This document shows positions 24,260 to 33,538 of a stretch of 64,000 bases of DNA, in pieces. How positions within the stretch are numbered: position 1 is the stretch's first letter; the number at the start of each line of letters is the position of its first letter. Both the position numbers and the translations under genes were made by a program. The DNA comes from Gemmatimonadota bacterium. Lineage in GTDB: Bacteria > Gemmatimonadota > Gemmatimonadetes > Gemmatimonadales > Gemmatimonadaceae. The stretch lies in NCBI GenBank assembly GCA_020161135.1, contig JAIUOB010000002.1, positions 1,013,156 through 1,077,155 on the forward strand, given 5' to 3'. The notes below the pieces were generated by a model. That model ran no database searches, was not told the origin of the DNA, and saw only the letters and a program-made list of their open reading frames with translations.

Positions 24260-25231
24260 TCAGCGGGCGCGGAGTGCGGCGAACTCGGCTTGTTCTGCGG
24301 GCGTGCCGGTGCGGGAGGGGGCGAAGACGATGCGGAGCGTGACGAGCACCAGGCCGACGAGCGCGCCGCCCAGTGTGAACGCGACGAGCGCTTGCGTGTG
24401 TGCGAGCGCGCCGCGGCGGCCGGCGGGCACGGGTGGCTCGATGACGGTGAGCACCGGCGTGTCGCGCACTTCGTCGATGCGGGCCTGCTCGAAGGCCTGC
24501 GACAGCGTGACATAAACCTGCTGCCGCAGCGCGACCTCGCGCGCGAGCCGGTCGTTGGTGAACAGGAGCGCGGGCGCGTCGCGGATGTCGCGGTTGCGCG
24601 CGAGGAACGATTCGAGCGCGGCTTCGGCGGTGCGCAGCTCGCGGCGCGCGGAGTCGACGCGCTGTTCGGTGAAGCGGCGTTCGGCCGACGCCTGCGAGCG
24701 GCGCGCTGTGCGGTTGAGGGAATCGACAATGGCGACGGTGCGGGCGGCGATGGCGGTGGCGAGGGTGTCGTCACCCGCCGTGGCACTCACCGTGATGACG
24801 CCGGTCTTGGCGGCGGCGGTGGCGGTGACGCGTTTGCGCAGTTGGGCGACGGTGCGCGCGACCTGCTCGGGCGCGGCGCCGCCGGCCCATCGCTCGACCA
24901 GGGGGCGCGTGGTGCCCGTCGCATCGCGCAGCGCCGTGCGGGCGAGCGCCTCCAGCACCGGCTGCGTGGTGACGAGATCGGCGAAGAACTGCGGGGACTC
25001 GGCCTGGTCGGCCACCGGGACGCTCAGCCCCAGTTGCTGCGCCAGTGCCCCCAGTGAGGCGGTGCGGCCGCCCGTACGCGCGACGAATCGCGTGGCTGCC
25101 GTGTGCGCCCGCGCCGCACGGACCGCGTCGGCCGCGCCCACGACGAGCCCCGCGAGGGCGCCCAGCAGCACGAGGCGGCGGTGCCGGAGGAGACCGTTGG
25201 CGAGGGCAAGCAGCGTCACATCGTCGCTCAT
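24260..25231 (-). CDS. Wzz-like polysaccharide chain-length determinant / tyrosine-kinase-type membrane protein
   Basis: This 323-residue inner-membrane protein has one membrane helix near the N-terminus (RLVLLGALAGLVVGAADAV) and one near the C-terminus (ALVAFTLGGALVGLVLVTLRI). Between them lies a long periplasmic, Ala- and Arg-rich coiled coil (ERRFTEQRVDSARRELRTAE). VLTVIEPPVPAGRRG before the second helix is the conserved proline-rich segment of Wzz proteins. Such proteins set polymer length in Wzy-dependent export. There is no C-terminal kinase domain. It is divergent from the SLBB export gene, with which it should act. Confidence 0.87.
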   Translation of the reverse strand: MSDDVTLLALANGLLRHRRLVLLGALAGLVVGAADAVRAARAHTAATRFVARTGGRTASLGALAQQLGLSVPVADQAESPQFFADLVTTQPVLEALARTALRDATGTTRPLVERWAGGAAPEQVARTVAQLRKRVTATAAAKTGVITVSATAGDDTLATAIAARTVAIVDSLNRTARRSQASAERRFTEQRVDSARRELRTAEAALESFLARNRDIRDAPALLFTNDRLAREVALRQQVYVTLSQAFEQARIDEVRDTPVLTVIEPPVPAGRRGALAHTQALVAFTLGGALVGLVLVTLRIVFAPSRTGTPAEQAEFAALRAR

Positions 25232-25236
25232 GGGCC

Positions 25237-25242
25237 TATAAT
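25237..25242 (+). promoter_or_regulatory. perfect -10 hexamer in the wzz/SLBB divergent region
   Basis: TATAAT on the plus strand lies 5 bases beyond the Wzz-like start codon and 137 bases before the chosen SLBB start. No -35 matching TTGACA is seen at the normal distance, so this could be an extended or activator-dependent promoter, or chance. Confidence 0.35.
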
Positions 25243-25378
25243 AACGCGCAGGACTCACGACGCTCCGGCGTCGGCCCTCCCTCTACCTCACTGCGTCGTG
25301 TCTTCCGGGTCGTTGTCGTCTGGTGGTTGCTGTGCGCGGCGGGTGCTGCGCGCGCTGATCTCGCGCCGTGGCCCGCTG

Positions 25379-27859
25379 ATGTCGCGCCGCGGCGCGCCCG
25401 TGTCGCGCACGCGTGTCGTCGCGCTGCTGTCCGTGGCGGTGGGCTGCCTCACGGCGCCTCCCCTGGTCGCGCAGTCGACGGGGGCGCCACCGACGACGCG
25501 TGGCGGCGCACCGCAGGTCGTCATTCCGACCGCACCCACGGCGGCACAGGAGGCGGCGTCGCGCGCGCTGGGGCGTCGCGTGAGCAACGAGGAGATCGGC
25601 GCGCTGCTGACGCGCTCGGGGTTGAGCGAGGCGCAGGTGCGTGTGCGGCTCGAGCAGGCAGGCTACGATGGGCGACTCGCCGAGCCGTTCTTCACCGCCA
25701 TGCGGGGTGACCGGGCGGCGTTGCAGCGGCCCGCCGATTCGACGTTCGTGGCGGCGCTGCTGGCGTCGGAGCTGGTGTCGGCCGATGCGCTGCAGCCGGC
25801 TGATGCGACCGCCGCCACGCCGGGCAGCGCGTCGCGCGCGAGCGACCCGCGCACGGCCGCCGAGCGTGCGGCGGATGCCACGGTGTTCGGCAAGGCGTTG
25901 TTTGCCGATCGGGGCGCGGCGTTCGATCCCGTGCGCAGTGGGCCTGTGGATGGGGCGTATCGCCTCGGCCCGGGTGACGTGGTGCAGGTGGTGCTGACCG
26001 GCGACGTGGAGGCGACGCACACCGTGGATGTGCGCCCCGACGGGGCGGTGCTGCTGCCGCGTCTGGGCCAGGTGGGGGTGTCGGGGCTCACGGTGGAGGC
26101 CGCGCGCACGACGTTGCGCACGGTGGCGCAGCGCTCGTACGACGGCATCGCCGCGGGGCGCGTGCGCCTCGATCTCGCCGTGACGCGGGTGCGCACGATC
26201 GCGGTGCTGGTGGTGGGCGAGGTCGAGCACCCCGGCACGTATGCGGTGAGTGGGGGCGGCACGGTGTTGCACGCACTCGGTCGCGCCGGTGGCCCGACGG
26301 TGCGCGGGAGCTTTCGCGCGGTGGAGCTGCGGCGTGGCGGTGCGCTCGTCGCAACCATCGACCTGTACGACCTGCTCCTGCGCGGCGACCTGGCGTCGGA
26401 CAAGCGTCTCGAGCAGGGCGACGTGATCCATGTGCCGCTCGCGGCGCGCACGGTGGGCATGGTGGGCGCGTTCCGTCGTCCGTCGACCTTCGAGTTGCGC
26501 AGTGGGGAGCGCTTTGCCGATGTGCTGCGCTTTGCCGGCGGCTTCAGCGTCGATGCGGCGGCCACGCGGGTGCAGGTGGACCGCGTGCTCCCGGTGGCGC
26601 AGCGGAGTGCGGGGCGCACGCGGGTGCTGCTCGATGTGCCGCTGCCAGCCGGTCTCGACACGGTGCCGCTGCTCGACGGCGACGTGGTGACCGCCTTCCA
26701 TCTCGACGAGGTGCGGCGCAACCATGTCGCGATTGCCGGTGAAGTGCACATGCCGGGGCGCTACGAGCTCACGGCCGGCCTCACGGTGGGCGACCTCGTG
26801 ACGCGCGCGGACGGCGCGACGCCGTGGGCGCTGACCGATCGGGTGAAGGTGGTGCGCACCGTGCCGCGCACCGGGCGTGCGGAGAGTTTCTCCCTCGACC
26901 TGGCGCGCGCCGACGATCGCGCGTTCCGGTTGCAGGAGTACGACTCGGTGAGCGTGCTCGACGGGCGGCTGCTCTATCCCGGCGGCACGATCACTGTGTC
27001 CGGGGCGGTGCATGCGCCGCGGCGCGTGGCGCACGCGGCGGGGCTCACGCTCGTCGATGCGATCGACGTGGCCGGGGGGTTGACCGACGAGGCGCAGGTG
27101 GTGGAGGTGAGTCGCCGTCCGCGCGCGACGCAGTACACCGACACCGCAGCGGTCGTACTGCGTGTGCCCGTGGCGGCGGTGCGCGCGCGTGCCGGTGAGG
27201 CGCAGCGCTTCGTCCTCGAGCGCGACGACCAGGTGCAGGTGCGCGCGAGTCCGGGCTATCGCGCGCTGGCGCCGGTCACGGTGAGCGGCCTGTTCACGTA
27301 TCCCGGCACGTACTTCCTGCAGCGCGACAGCGAGCGGTTGTCGGAGCTCGTGGCGCGCGCGGGTGGGCTGCAGCCCACGGCGTACCGGCCGTCGTTCCGG
27401 CTCATTCGAGGCGGGCGCGTGGTGGCGGTCGATCTCGACCGCGCGCTCGCGCAGGATGCGCAGGCGAACATCGGCCTGTTGGCGGGCGACCAGGTGCGCG
27501 TCGGGCCCGATCCGGGTGTGGTGTACGTGACCGGCGCCGTGGAGCGGCAGGTGGCGGTGCCGTATCGTCGCGGCCTCGACCTCCAGGCGTATCTCGCGGC
27601 GGCCGGTGGCGTGTCGCAGGCGGGCGACGCGAACAAGCTGCTCATCGAGCTCCCCTCGGGTGAAGTGCTGCGTCCGCGGCGCGGCCGGTTCGTGATCGAC
27701 CAGCACCCCACGATCACCGGTGGCAGCACGATCACCGTGCTCACGCGGCGCGAGAAGACGCCGGGGCAGTGGTCGCAGCAGCTCACGACGATCGCGCAGG
27801 TGGCGACGTCGCTGGTGTCGCTGGTGCTGGCGTATGTCGCCGTCACGCAGAACGACTAG
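25379..27859 (+). CDS. polysaccharide export protein with Poly_export and multiple SLBB domains
   Basis: This exported protein of about 826 residues is of the Wza/outer-membrane polysaccharide export type. After a signal region (VSRTRVVALLSVAVGCLTAP...) and a linker, the Poly_export domain begins at YRLGPGDVVQVVLTGDVEATH (about residue 195). Four or more SLBB-like beta-grasp units follow, marked by VVGEVEHPGTYAV, VAIAGEVHMPGRYELT, VTVSGLFTYPGTYFL and VYVTGAVERQVAVPYR. A hydrophobic segment (TTIAQVATSLVSLVLAYVAV) ends the protein. It should form the periplasmic to outer-membrane channel for the glycan. The exact start is uncertain (GTG at 25298 or 25400 are alternatives). Confidence 0.87.
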   Translation: MSRRGAPVSRTRVVALLSVAVGCLTAPPLVAQSTGAPPTTRGGAPQVVIPTAPTAAQEAASRALGRRVSNEEIGALLTRSGLSEAQVRVRLEQAGYDGRLAEPFFTAMRGDRAALQRPADSTFVAALLASELVSADALQPADATAATPGSASRASDPRTAAERAADATVFGKALFADRGAAFDPVRSGPVDGAYRLGPGDVVQVVLTGDVEATHTVDVRPDGAVLLPRLGQVGVSGLTVEAARTTLRTVAQRSYDGIAAGRVRLDLAVTRVRTIAVLVVGEVEHPGTYAVSGGGTVLHALGRAGGPTVRGSFRAVELRRGGALVATIDLYDLLLRGDLASDKRLEQGDVIHVPLAARTVGMVGAFRRPSTFELRSGERFADVLRFAGGFSVDAAATRVQVDRVLPVAQRSAGRTRVLLDVPLPAGLDTVPLLDGDVVTAFHLDEVRRNHVAIAGEVHMPGRYELTAGLTVGDLVTRADGATPWALTDRVKVVRTVPRTGRAESFSLDLARADDRAFRLQEYDSVSVLDGRLLYPGGTITVSGAVHAPRRVAHAAGLTLVDAIDVAGGLTDEAQVVEVSRRPRATQYTDTAAVVLRVPVAAVRARAGEAQRFVLERDDQVQVRASPGYRALAPVTVSGLFTYPGTYFLQRDSERLSELVARAGGLQPTAYRPSFRLIRGGRVVAVDLDRALAQDAQANIGLLAGDQVRVGPDPGVVYVTGAVERQVAVPYRRGLDLQAYLAAAGGVSQAGDANKLLIELPSGEVLRPRRGRFVIDQHPTITGGSTITVLTRREKTPGQWSQQLTTIAQVATSLVSLVLAYVAVTQND

Positions 27860-27863
27860 GCCC

Positions 27864-30194
27864 GTGCGCGGGACGCCGGGCGTGCGCCCGGTGTGGGCAC
27901 GCGCGGCGTCGGTACGCGCGGGGTCGGTACGCGCGGTGCTGCGCACGGGCGCCGTGACGGGGTCGCTCGTGGCCACCGTGCTGAGCGCGCAACGCTCGCC
28001 CGCCACGCCGCGCGTCGACTCCCTCGGCCTGGACACGCCGGCGTTTCGCGAAGCGACCTCGTTGCCGTGGTGGCAGTATCTCGCGCAGCAGCCGTGCATT
28101 GGTTCGGGTGGGGGCGCGACACCTACGGTGTCCGCGCCGCGCGGCGATGCGGCGCTCGACACGCTGCTCTGGCGCCGCGTGGGGCCGCTGCCCCGCACAC
28201 CGGCGGGACAACGGCTGCAGGGCACACCCGTCGGCGACGGGCGCGCGTATCGCGTGTCGCTGGAGACGGTGACGGGGCGTCACACCGGCACGGAGGTGCT
28301 GGGGTGGTTGCTCGAACCCAACACCCGCAGTGCCACGCCGCGCGTGGCGCTCGTGCTGCACGGGGCCGGCGCGACCTTCGAAGCGGCGCTCGGCTGGCGC
28401 CTGCCGGGCGGCAATCCCGACGGCTTCGCGCGTACGCCGCTCGATGGCGTGGCGGCCGAGCTGGTGCTGCGCGGCTGGACCGTGTTCGTGCCGCTGGTGA
28501 GCGACGACCTGAGCTTCTGGCCGCTGCTGCCGTGGCTCGACCTCGAGAATCACGCGGCGGCATGGCGCGCGCGCGGCGGCCCGGCGTCGGCTTATGCGCT
28601 GGTGCTGCCGCAGTTGCAGGGAGCGCTCGACTTCGCGGTGCGGCAGGTGAGCGACACGACCGCCCCGGTGGTCGTGGTGGGGTGGGAAGAGGGCGCTTCG
28701 TTGGGTCGCATGCTCGCCGCCGTGGACACACGCGTGTCCGGCGTGCTCACGCTGGGGCCGATCGTCGATCGCGCCGCGTACCGGCAGCAGGTCGCAGGCG
28801 TACAGACCAACGCCCCGTTCACGCACGCGGACTGTCGGTTCGACGACGTGACGGTCGCGCGACGGCTGGCCGCGCGCGCGCTGGCGCATGTGGTGAGCGG
28901 CGAGGATCCCCTCGCGCCGCGTCGGGCGGCGTTCGTGAGCCCTCGCATCGCGCAGGCCGCGAAGGAGGCGTATCGCGCCGCAGGTGGCGACAGCACGCGC
29001 TGGTTCGAGGCGGCCGACGCACCCGGCGACACGACGCGGCCGGCGCTCGCGCGGGCGCTGCAGTTCCTGGCGCGCGCGGTGGGCGACCGCACCGACGACG
29101 GCCGCCCGCTGGTGCGTTCGGCCGACTGGATGCCACAGCCCGCTGCGCTGCAGTACCCCACCGCGCAGGCCGTGGCGATGCGGCGCACGATGTCGCGCTT
29201 CGTCGCCTCGCAGCGCGCGTGCGCCGTGCCCCGCGATGTGCTGGCCATGTCGCGCGGCGATGTGCTGTTGCAGGCGTCGCGCGCCCAGCGACATCTCGCC
29301 ACCATGCTCGGCAGCGCGGCACGGCGCGGCGCCGCGTGGGCCGGCGCCGACGCTGCCCCAGGCCCGCGTCGCACCGACGCGGCGGTGCAGCTCGTGCGGC
29401 GTGACACGCTCGCGGTGCGACAGAACACGGTGGTGGAGTGGATCGTGGCCAACGCCTCGCGGTCACCGCTGCCGCTGGTGGGGCTGCTGGGCGCACCGCC
29501 GGATGTCGCGGCACGCAGCGCGGCGGGCGTGCTGAGCTTCGACGGCAACTACGGCCTGTCGCAACTGTTCGGCCTGCCGCCGCAGGGCGTGACGTCCTAC
29601 CTCGGCGAGTACGGCCGCGTGCTGGCGCGCGACGGTGACGTGGTGTTCGCGCCGCTCGTGCCCGACTGGGTGCCACGCGGCGCGACCGCGCTGCTGCGCG
29701 GGCGTGGCGCGGACGATGCGAGTGCGTGGCCGCTGCTGCTCGAGCACTATGCAGCGGGTGTCGACCTGCTGCGCGGGCTCCCGGCGGTCGATCGCGCGCG
29801 CATCGGTGCGTACGGCATCTCGTACGCCGGCTACGCGGCGCTGCTTGCCACGGCCACCGACGCGCGCATCGGCGGCCTGGTGTACTCCAACCCGGCGGCG
29901 GTGTTGCCACTCTACTTCCAGACCGAGGTGGGGTCGAGCTCGGGGGTGTGGCTGAGCGAGCTGTGCGCGGTGAGCGACGATGCGCTGCGCTATCTCATCG
30001 CACCGCGGGGGCTGGTGTTCGAGACCGACGGCTCGGACACGGGCACGAACCAGCGCTACGACGGCCAGCAGGTGGCGGAGCTGCGCCACATCTTCGACGC
30101 GCTCGGCGTGTCGGCACGGTTCACGGCGGTGCGACACGACGGCGGGCATGAGACGCGGGTGTATCCGCTGGTGCCGTACCTGCCTTGGCGGTAG
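27864..30194 (+). CDS. large exported double alpha/beta-hydrolase protein of unknown function
   Basis: This 776-residue protein follows the SLBB gene by 4 bases. It appears to hold two alpha/beta-hydrolase-like halves. The N-terminal half has RVALVLHGAGATFEAALGW and an elbow VVVVGWEEGASLGRML in which the nucleophile position is Glu, not Ser. The C-terminal half has RIGAYGISYAGYAALLATA with a Ser in the elbow and a C-terminal AVRHDGGHETR His. So only the second half looks catalytic. The N-terminus (AVTGSLVATVLSAQR) suggests export. I do not recognise a named family. The position between export and amidotransferase genes suggests glycan deacylation or editing (inference). The GTG start is not certain. 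Confidence 0.7.
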   Translation: MRGTPGVRPVWARAASVRAGSVRAVLRTGAVTGSLVATVLSAQRSPATPRVDSLGLDTPAFREATSLPWWQYLAQQPCIGSGGGATPTVSAPRGDAALDTLLWRRVGPLPRTPAGQRLQGTPVGDGRAYRVSLETVTGRHTGTEVLGWLLEPNTRSATPRVALVLHGAGATFEAALGWRLPGGNPDGFARTPLDGVAAELVLRGWTVFVPLVSDDLSFWPLLPWLDLENHAAAWRARGGPASAYALVLPQLQGALDFAVRQVSDTTAPVVVVGWEEGASLGRMLAAVDTRVSGVLTLGPIVDRAAYRQQVAGVQTNAPFTHADCRFDDVTVARRLAARALAHVVSGEDPLAPRRAAFVSPRIAQAAKEAYRAAGGDSTRWFEAADAPGDTTRPALARALQFLARAVGDRTDDGRPLVRSADWMPQPAALQYPTAQAVAMRRTMSRFVASQRACAVPRDVLAMSRGDVLLQASRAQRHLATMLGSAARRGAAWAGADAAPGPRRTDAAVQLVRRDTLAVRQNTVVEWIVANASRSPLPLVGLLGAPPDVAARSAAGVLSFDGNYGLSQLFGLPPQGVTSYLGEYGRVLARDGDVVFAPLVPDWVPRGATALLRGRGADDASAWPLLLEHYAAGVDLLRGLPAVDRARIGAYGISYAGYAALLATATDARIGGLVYSNPAAVLPLYFQTEVGSSSGVWLSELCAVSDDALRYLIAPRGLVFETDGSDTGTNQRYDGQQVAELRHIFDALGVSARFTAVRHDGGHETRVYPLVPYLPWR

Positions 30195-30196
30195 TA

Positions 30197-30290
30197 CGCG
30201 GAGGCGCGGAGGGGGAGTGCTTCGATTTCTTCGCGGAGGCGCGGAGGGGGAATGCTTCGATTGCTGCGCGGAGGCGCGGAGGGGAACTAC
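30197..30290. repeat. 35-bp tandem repeat array (CGCGGAGGCGCGGAG family), copy 2
   Basis: Units begin at 30197, 30232 and 30267, each with the exact word CGCGGAGGCGCGGAG followed by about 20 bases (GGGGARTGCTTCGATT...). The array starts 3 bases after the hydrolase stop and overlaps the stop codon of the convergent asparagine synthase gene. It thus fills the whole convergent gap. Confidence 0.9.
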
Positions 30291-32302
30291 GGGGGGGAGA
30301 CGCCGGTCTGCTCGAGCCAGCGGGCGAAGTTGATCCAGCGCCAGCAGACATCGACGTAACGGCGGCGGCCGAGGACGGCCGCGTCCCAGAGTGGGCGCAG
30401 CGGCGCCGATCGGGCGAAGAGGCCGAGGGCGCGCAGGGGCTCGCTGTCGAGCAGCGGCGCGAAGCGCGCATGACCGGCGCGTAGCCAGGCCTGCTGCGGC
30501 GTGCGGAACGCCACCTTGTCGCGGCGGTCGAGCACCACGTCGGGCACGAGGCCGCGCATGGCGTCGCGCAACAGGGCCTTGGGGCGCCCCTCGCTGCCGA
30601 ACAGCCACGGCGCGGGAATCGACCGACAGAGCTGGACGAGGTGCGGATCGAGAAATGGCACGCGGCTCTCGACGCCAAAGCGCATGCTGTTGCGATCCTG
30701 ATAGGACAGCAGCGTGCGCAGTCCCATCGTGAGGTCGCCATCGAGCTGCTCCCGCAATGTGCGAGCACTCATCAGGTCGCGAGGACGCACGCCGTGACGT
30801 TCGAGCCACGTGCGATCGAGCCACACCGGCACCAACGTGCGTCGCGCGAGCGCGCGACCGACCGCGACCAGCGGTACCGGAAGGATGCGCGCCAGCGCGG
30901 CCTTCCACGGCCCCACCGACGCACCGACGACCTGCGGTGGTGTGCGCAGCAGGCGCCACGCGTCGCGCAGCTTGCCGGTGCGCCAGTACTCGGCGGCCAG
31001 CACGGCGTGCGCCGAGTGGTAGCCGGCCAGCAGCTCGTCGGCGCCCTGCCCGTCGAGCAGGACGGGGATGCCCGACTCCCGTGCGGCGCGGTAGACGCGG
31101 TACTGCGCGTACACGCTCGTGCTGCCCGCCGGTTCGTCGAGCGCGGTGACGACGTCGTCGAAGTCGTCGACCAGGTCGGTATCGCGCACGGTGACGTGCT
31201 GCAGCGGCAGGCCGAAGGGCGCTGCGGCGCGCGCAGCCCACGCCGTTTCGTCGCTGTCGTCGCCCGAGGCGAAGGTGAACGCGCGCTGCAGGGTCGCGCG
31301 CTGCCCGCCTGGCGCGTCACCGTCGCGCGCGGCGAAGGCGCAGGCGACAATGCTGGACGAGTCGATGCCGCCGGAGAGCGCCGCGCCCACCGGCACATCG
31401 CTTTGCAGGTGCGCGTCGACGCTGGCGAGGAGCCGCGTGCGCAACAGCGCGACAGCCTCATCGCGTGTGGCGATGGACGGCGCGGCGCCGCGCCGTGCGT
31501 TGGGCATCGCGTCATCGAACCGCACGGCACGCGCGAGCGTCTCGTCGAGCTGCGTCGCGGGATGGTCGTCGTCGAGTGAGAGCGACAGGACCGTGCCCGG
31601 GGGCAGGTGCCAGATGCCCTGCACCATGGACGCGGTGGTGTGTCCGGTGAGTCCGTTGCGCAGGTAGTCGTAGGCGGCCTGCGGCGCGAGACGCCAGCCG
31701 CTCGCCAACGGCAGCAGGGCCCGAAGCTCGGAGGCAAACGCCACGCGGGCACCCTCGCCGGTGCCGACGCGCGCGATGAGCAACGGCTTGATGCCGCGGC
31801 GATCGCGCACGAGATGGAGTACACGCTGGCGCAGGTCGAGCAGTGCGAAGGCGAACATGCCCTCGAAGCGGGCGAAGGCCGCGACGCCCCACTGCGCGTA
31901 GGCAGCGAGCAGCACCTCGGTGTCCGTGCGCGTGGTGAAGTGTGCGCCGCCCTGCGCGAGCGTCTCCCGCGACAAGGCTTCCCGCGACAGCGTCTCACGC
32001 AGCGCGCGGAAGTTGTACAGCTCACCGTTGTAGCTGACGGCCAGCCCGGCCGACGCATGCAGCATGGGCTGCTGGCCGGCCGCCGTGGGGTCGAGCACGG
32101 CGAGACGCCGATGCACCAGCGCGAGCCGCCCGGCCGGCACGTCGCGCGCGTCGATGCCGAGGTGCCACCGGTCGTCGTGCGTGAGCGAGAGGACGCCGCG
32201 TCCGTCGGGGCCGCGATGGGCGATGGCGGCATCGAGCTGCGCCACCTCGTGCGCGTCGACGATGCCACGCCGCGGCGCCAGCACGCCCGCGATGCCGCAC
32301 AT
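30287..32302 (-). CDS. asparagine-synthase-type glutamine amidotransferase (671 aa)
   Basis: This is a class II amidotransferase with N-terminal glutaminase (MCGIAGVL, catalytic Cys2; VSYNGELYNF; RRGIKPLL) and C-terminal ATP-dependent synthetase domains (ALSGGIDSSSIV PPi loop; DGQGADELLAGY). Canonical AsnB makes asparagine. In sugar loci such enzymes (for example WbpS of Pseudomonas O-antigen clusters) amidate uronic acids. The 671-residue length and a second, different copy at 37591 favour a glycan role, though this is inference. It overlaps no neighbour at its start and is 4 bases from the glycosyltransferase upstream of it. Its stop lies inside the 35-bp repeat array. Confidence 0.9.
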   Translation of the reverse strand: MCGIAGVLAPRRGIVDAHEVAQLDAAIAHRGPDGRGVLSLTHDDRWHLGIDARDVPAGRLALVHRRLAVLDPTAAGQQPMLHASAGLAVSYNGELYNFRALRETLSREALSRETLAQGGAHFTTRTDTEVLLAAYAQWGVAAFARFEGMFAFALLDLRQRVLHLVRDRRGIKPLLIARVGTGEGARVAFASELRALLPLASGWRLAPQAAYDYLRNGLTGHTTASMVQGIWHLPPGTVLSLSLDDDHPATQLDETLARAVRFDDAMPNARRGAAPSIATRDEAVALLRTRLLASVDAHLQSDVPVGAALSGGIDSSSIVACAFAARDGDAPGGQRATLQRAFTFASGDDSDETAWAARAAAPFGLPLQHVTVRDTDLVDDFDDVVTALDEPAGSTSVYAQYRVYRAARESGIPVLLDGQGADELLAGYHSAHAVLAAEYWRTGKLRDAWRLLRTPPQVVGASVGPWKAALARILPVPLVAVGRALARRTLVPVWLDRTWLERHGVRPRDLMSARTLREQLDGDLTMGLRTLLSYQDRNSMRFGVESRVPFLDPHLVQLCRSIPAPWLFGSEGRPKALLRDAMRGLVPDVVLDRRDKVAFRTPQQAWLRAGHARFAPLLDSEPLRALGLFARSAPLRPLWDAAVLGRRRYVDVCWRWINFARWLEQTGVSPP

Positions 32303-32305
32303 GTG

Positions 32306-33538
32306 TCAGCGCTCCGCGAGACGGGCGCGCACGAGCGCGTCAAGCTGCGCGGCACGTTGCGTCCAGGTGTAGTCGCGCAGCGTGCGACGCTGCCCCGCCT
32401 GCGCGATCGCCTCCGCCTCGTCGGGGTGTGCCATCAGCCACGCCGCCTTCTCGCGTGCCTCGGCCGGCGAGCGATAGGTCACCACTTCGGCGTCGGGTAC
32501 GAAGAGTGAGGCGAGGTTCTCGCGGTGACTGGTCAGCAGGCAGCTCCCGGCGCCGGTGGCTTCGAACAGGCGCATGTTGGCCGCTTCGGCGTGGTCGACC
32601 GCGTTGAGCGTGACGCGCGTGCCGTGCAGCAGGCGGAACATGTCCAGGCCGAAGACCGGAGGCTGCGCAGCCGCGTGCAGCCGCGGGTGCCACTGCCGGC
32701 GGGGCCAGTGTGTCCACGTCGCGCCCTTGCCGATGATCGGCAGGCGCCGCCGCGCATCGGTCGGCACACCGACGGCCACCAGCAGGCGATGCGTGGCAAA
32801 GACGCCGCGTCGCGCCGTGGTCGTGAGTAGGTCGCGACTGCGTGTGAGCACCGCCTGCGGCGAGTGCAGCGTGAAGCCGGGCAGACCGATCATGGCCTCC
32901 AGCAGGGCTTCGCGCTCGTGATGCCCCTGCGCATCACGCCAGAGGCTGCCGCTGAACACCACGCCCTCGCGCGGCGCCCGCTGGCCCAGCAGCGGCGCGA
33001 TCGCCTCGTCGACGACGTGCGTGACCACCACCGGGTCGAGCCCGTGCGCCCGGAAGTAGCGAGCGTACTCGTCGGTGCAGGTGAGGAGGATGTCGTAGCG
33101 CCGGAAGGTGTCGATGTCGAAGCTCGACGACCCGATGAAGCCGGCCACGACGCGTACGGACGGCACCTCGATGCGCAGGCGGTCGAGCCACGCGAAGTCG
33201 AGGTTGCGCGCGTCGTACGAGTACAGCACGTCGGGGCGCAGCGCACGCGCCTGCGCGAGGGGAATGGCCTGCGACCATCCCACCCGTGGCACGGGCACGT
33301 CGTGCTCTCGTGCCCACGCGCGCTGCAGCGGCTCGATGTCCGAGAACACCTCGTGCACGTCGTAGCCGAGTGGCGTCATGGCGCGCTGCAACGCTCCGGC
33401 GCCCTGCACACGATGCGCGAGCCATGCCGCATGCTGCTCGGCGTACGGCGCGTCGGCGAGCGCGGGCGTGCGGCGATAGAGCTGGCGCCACGACTCCGGG
33501 TGCGGCGTCTTCTCGACACGCAGCAGGCGCAGTGTCAC
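32306..33538 (-). CDS. glycosyltransferase, CgeB/Glyco_trans_1_2-like
   Basis: This is a 410-residue GT-B fold protein. The C-terminal domain carries the Glyco_trans_1_2 pattern TRVTLNAVDHAEAANMRLFE, TGAGSCLLTSHRENLASLF, then VTYRSPAEAREKAAWLM and GQRRTLRDYTWTQRAAQL. The N-terminal half (VEKTPHPESWRQLYRR..., DVHEVFSDIEPLQRAW, DVLYSYDARNLDFAWL) is less conserved, as expected for the acceptor domain. It should transfer one sugar from a nucleotide sugar to the growing lipid-linked glycan. The GTG start overlaps the stop of the Wzy-like gene by 4 bases. Confidence 0.85.
   Translation of the reverse strand: MTLRLLRVEKTPHPESWRQLYRRTPALADAPYAEQHAAWLAHRVQGAGALQRAMTPLGYDVHEVFSDIEPLQRAWAREHDVPVPRVGWSQAIPLAQARALRPDVLYSYDARNLDFAWLDRLRIEVPSVRVVAGFIGSSSFDIDTFRRYDILLTCTDEYARYFRAHGLDPVVVTHVVDEAIAPLLGQRAPREGVVFSGSLWRDAQGHHEREALLEAMIGLPGFTLHSPQAVLTRSRDLLTTTARRGVFATHRLLVAVGVPTDARRRLPIIGKGATWTHWPRRQWHPRLHAAAQPPVFGLDMFRLLHGTRVTLNAVDHAEAANMRLFEATGAGSCLLTSHRENLASLFVPDAEVVTYRSPAEAREKAAWLMAHPDEAEAIAQAGQRRTLRDYTWTQRAAQLDALVRARLAER

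Noticed and set aside
25283..28225. 980-codon open frame antisense to the SLBB export gene
   Set aside because: No domain and extreme His/Arg content; the plus strand has a signal peptide and SLBB motifs.
28593..30194. Toxin or polyketide-type thioesterase role for the double hydrolase
   Set aside because: No carrier-protein or synthase gene is near and the motifs are only those of a generic alpha/beta hydrolase.
24158..30290. CRISPR arrays at 24158 and 30197
   Set aside because: Only three units each, the tails between repeat words are themselves similar from unit to unit, repeats are GC words of 15 bases, and no cas gene is present.
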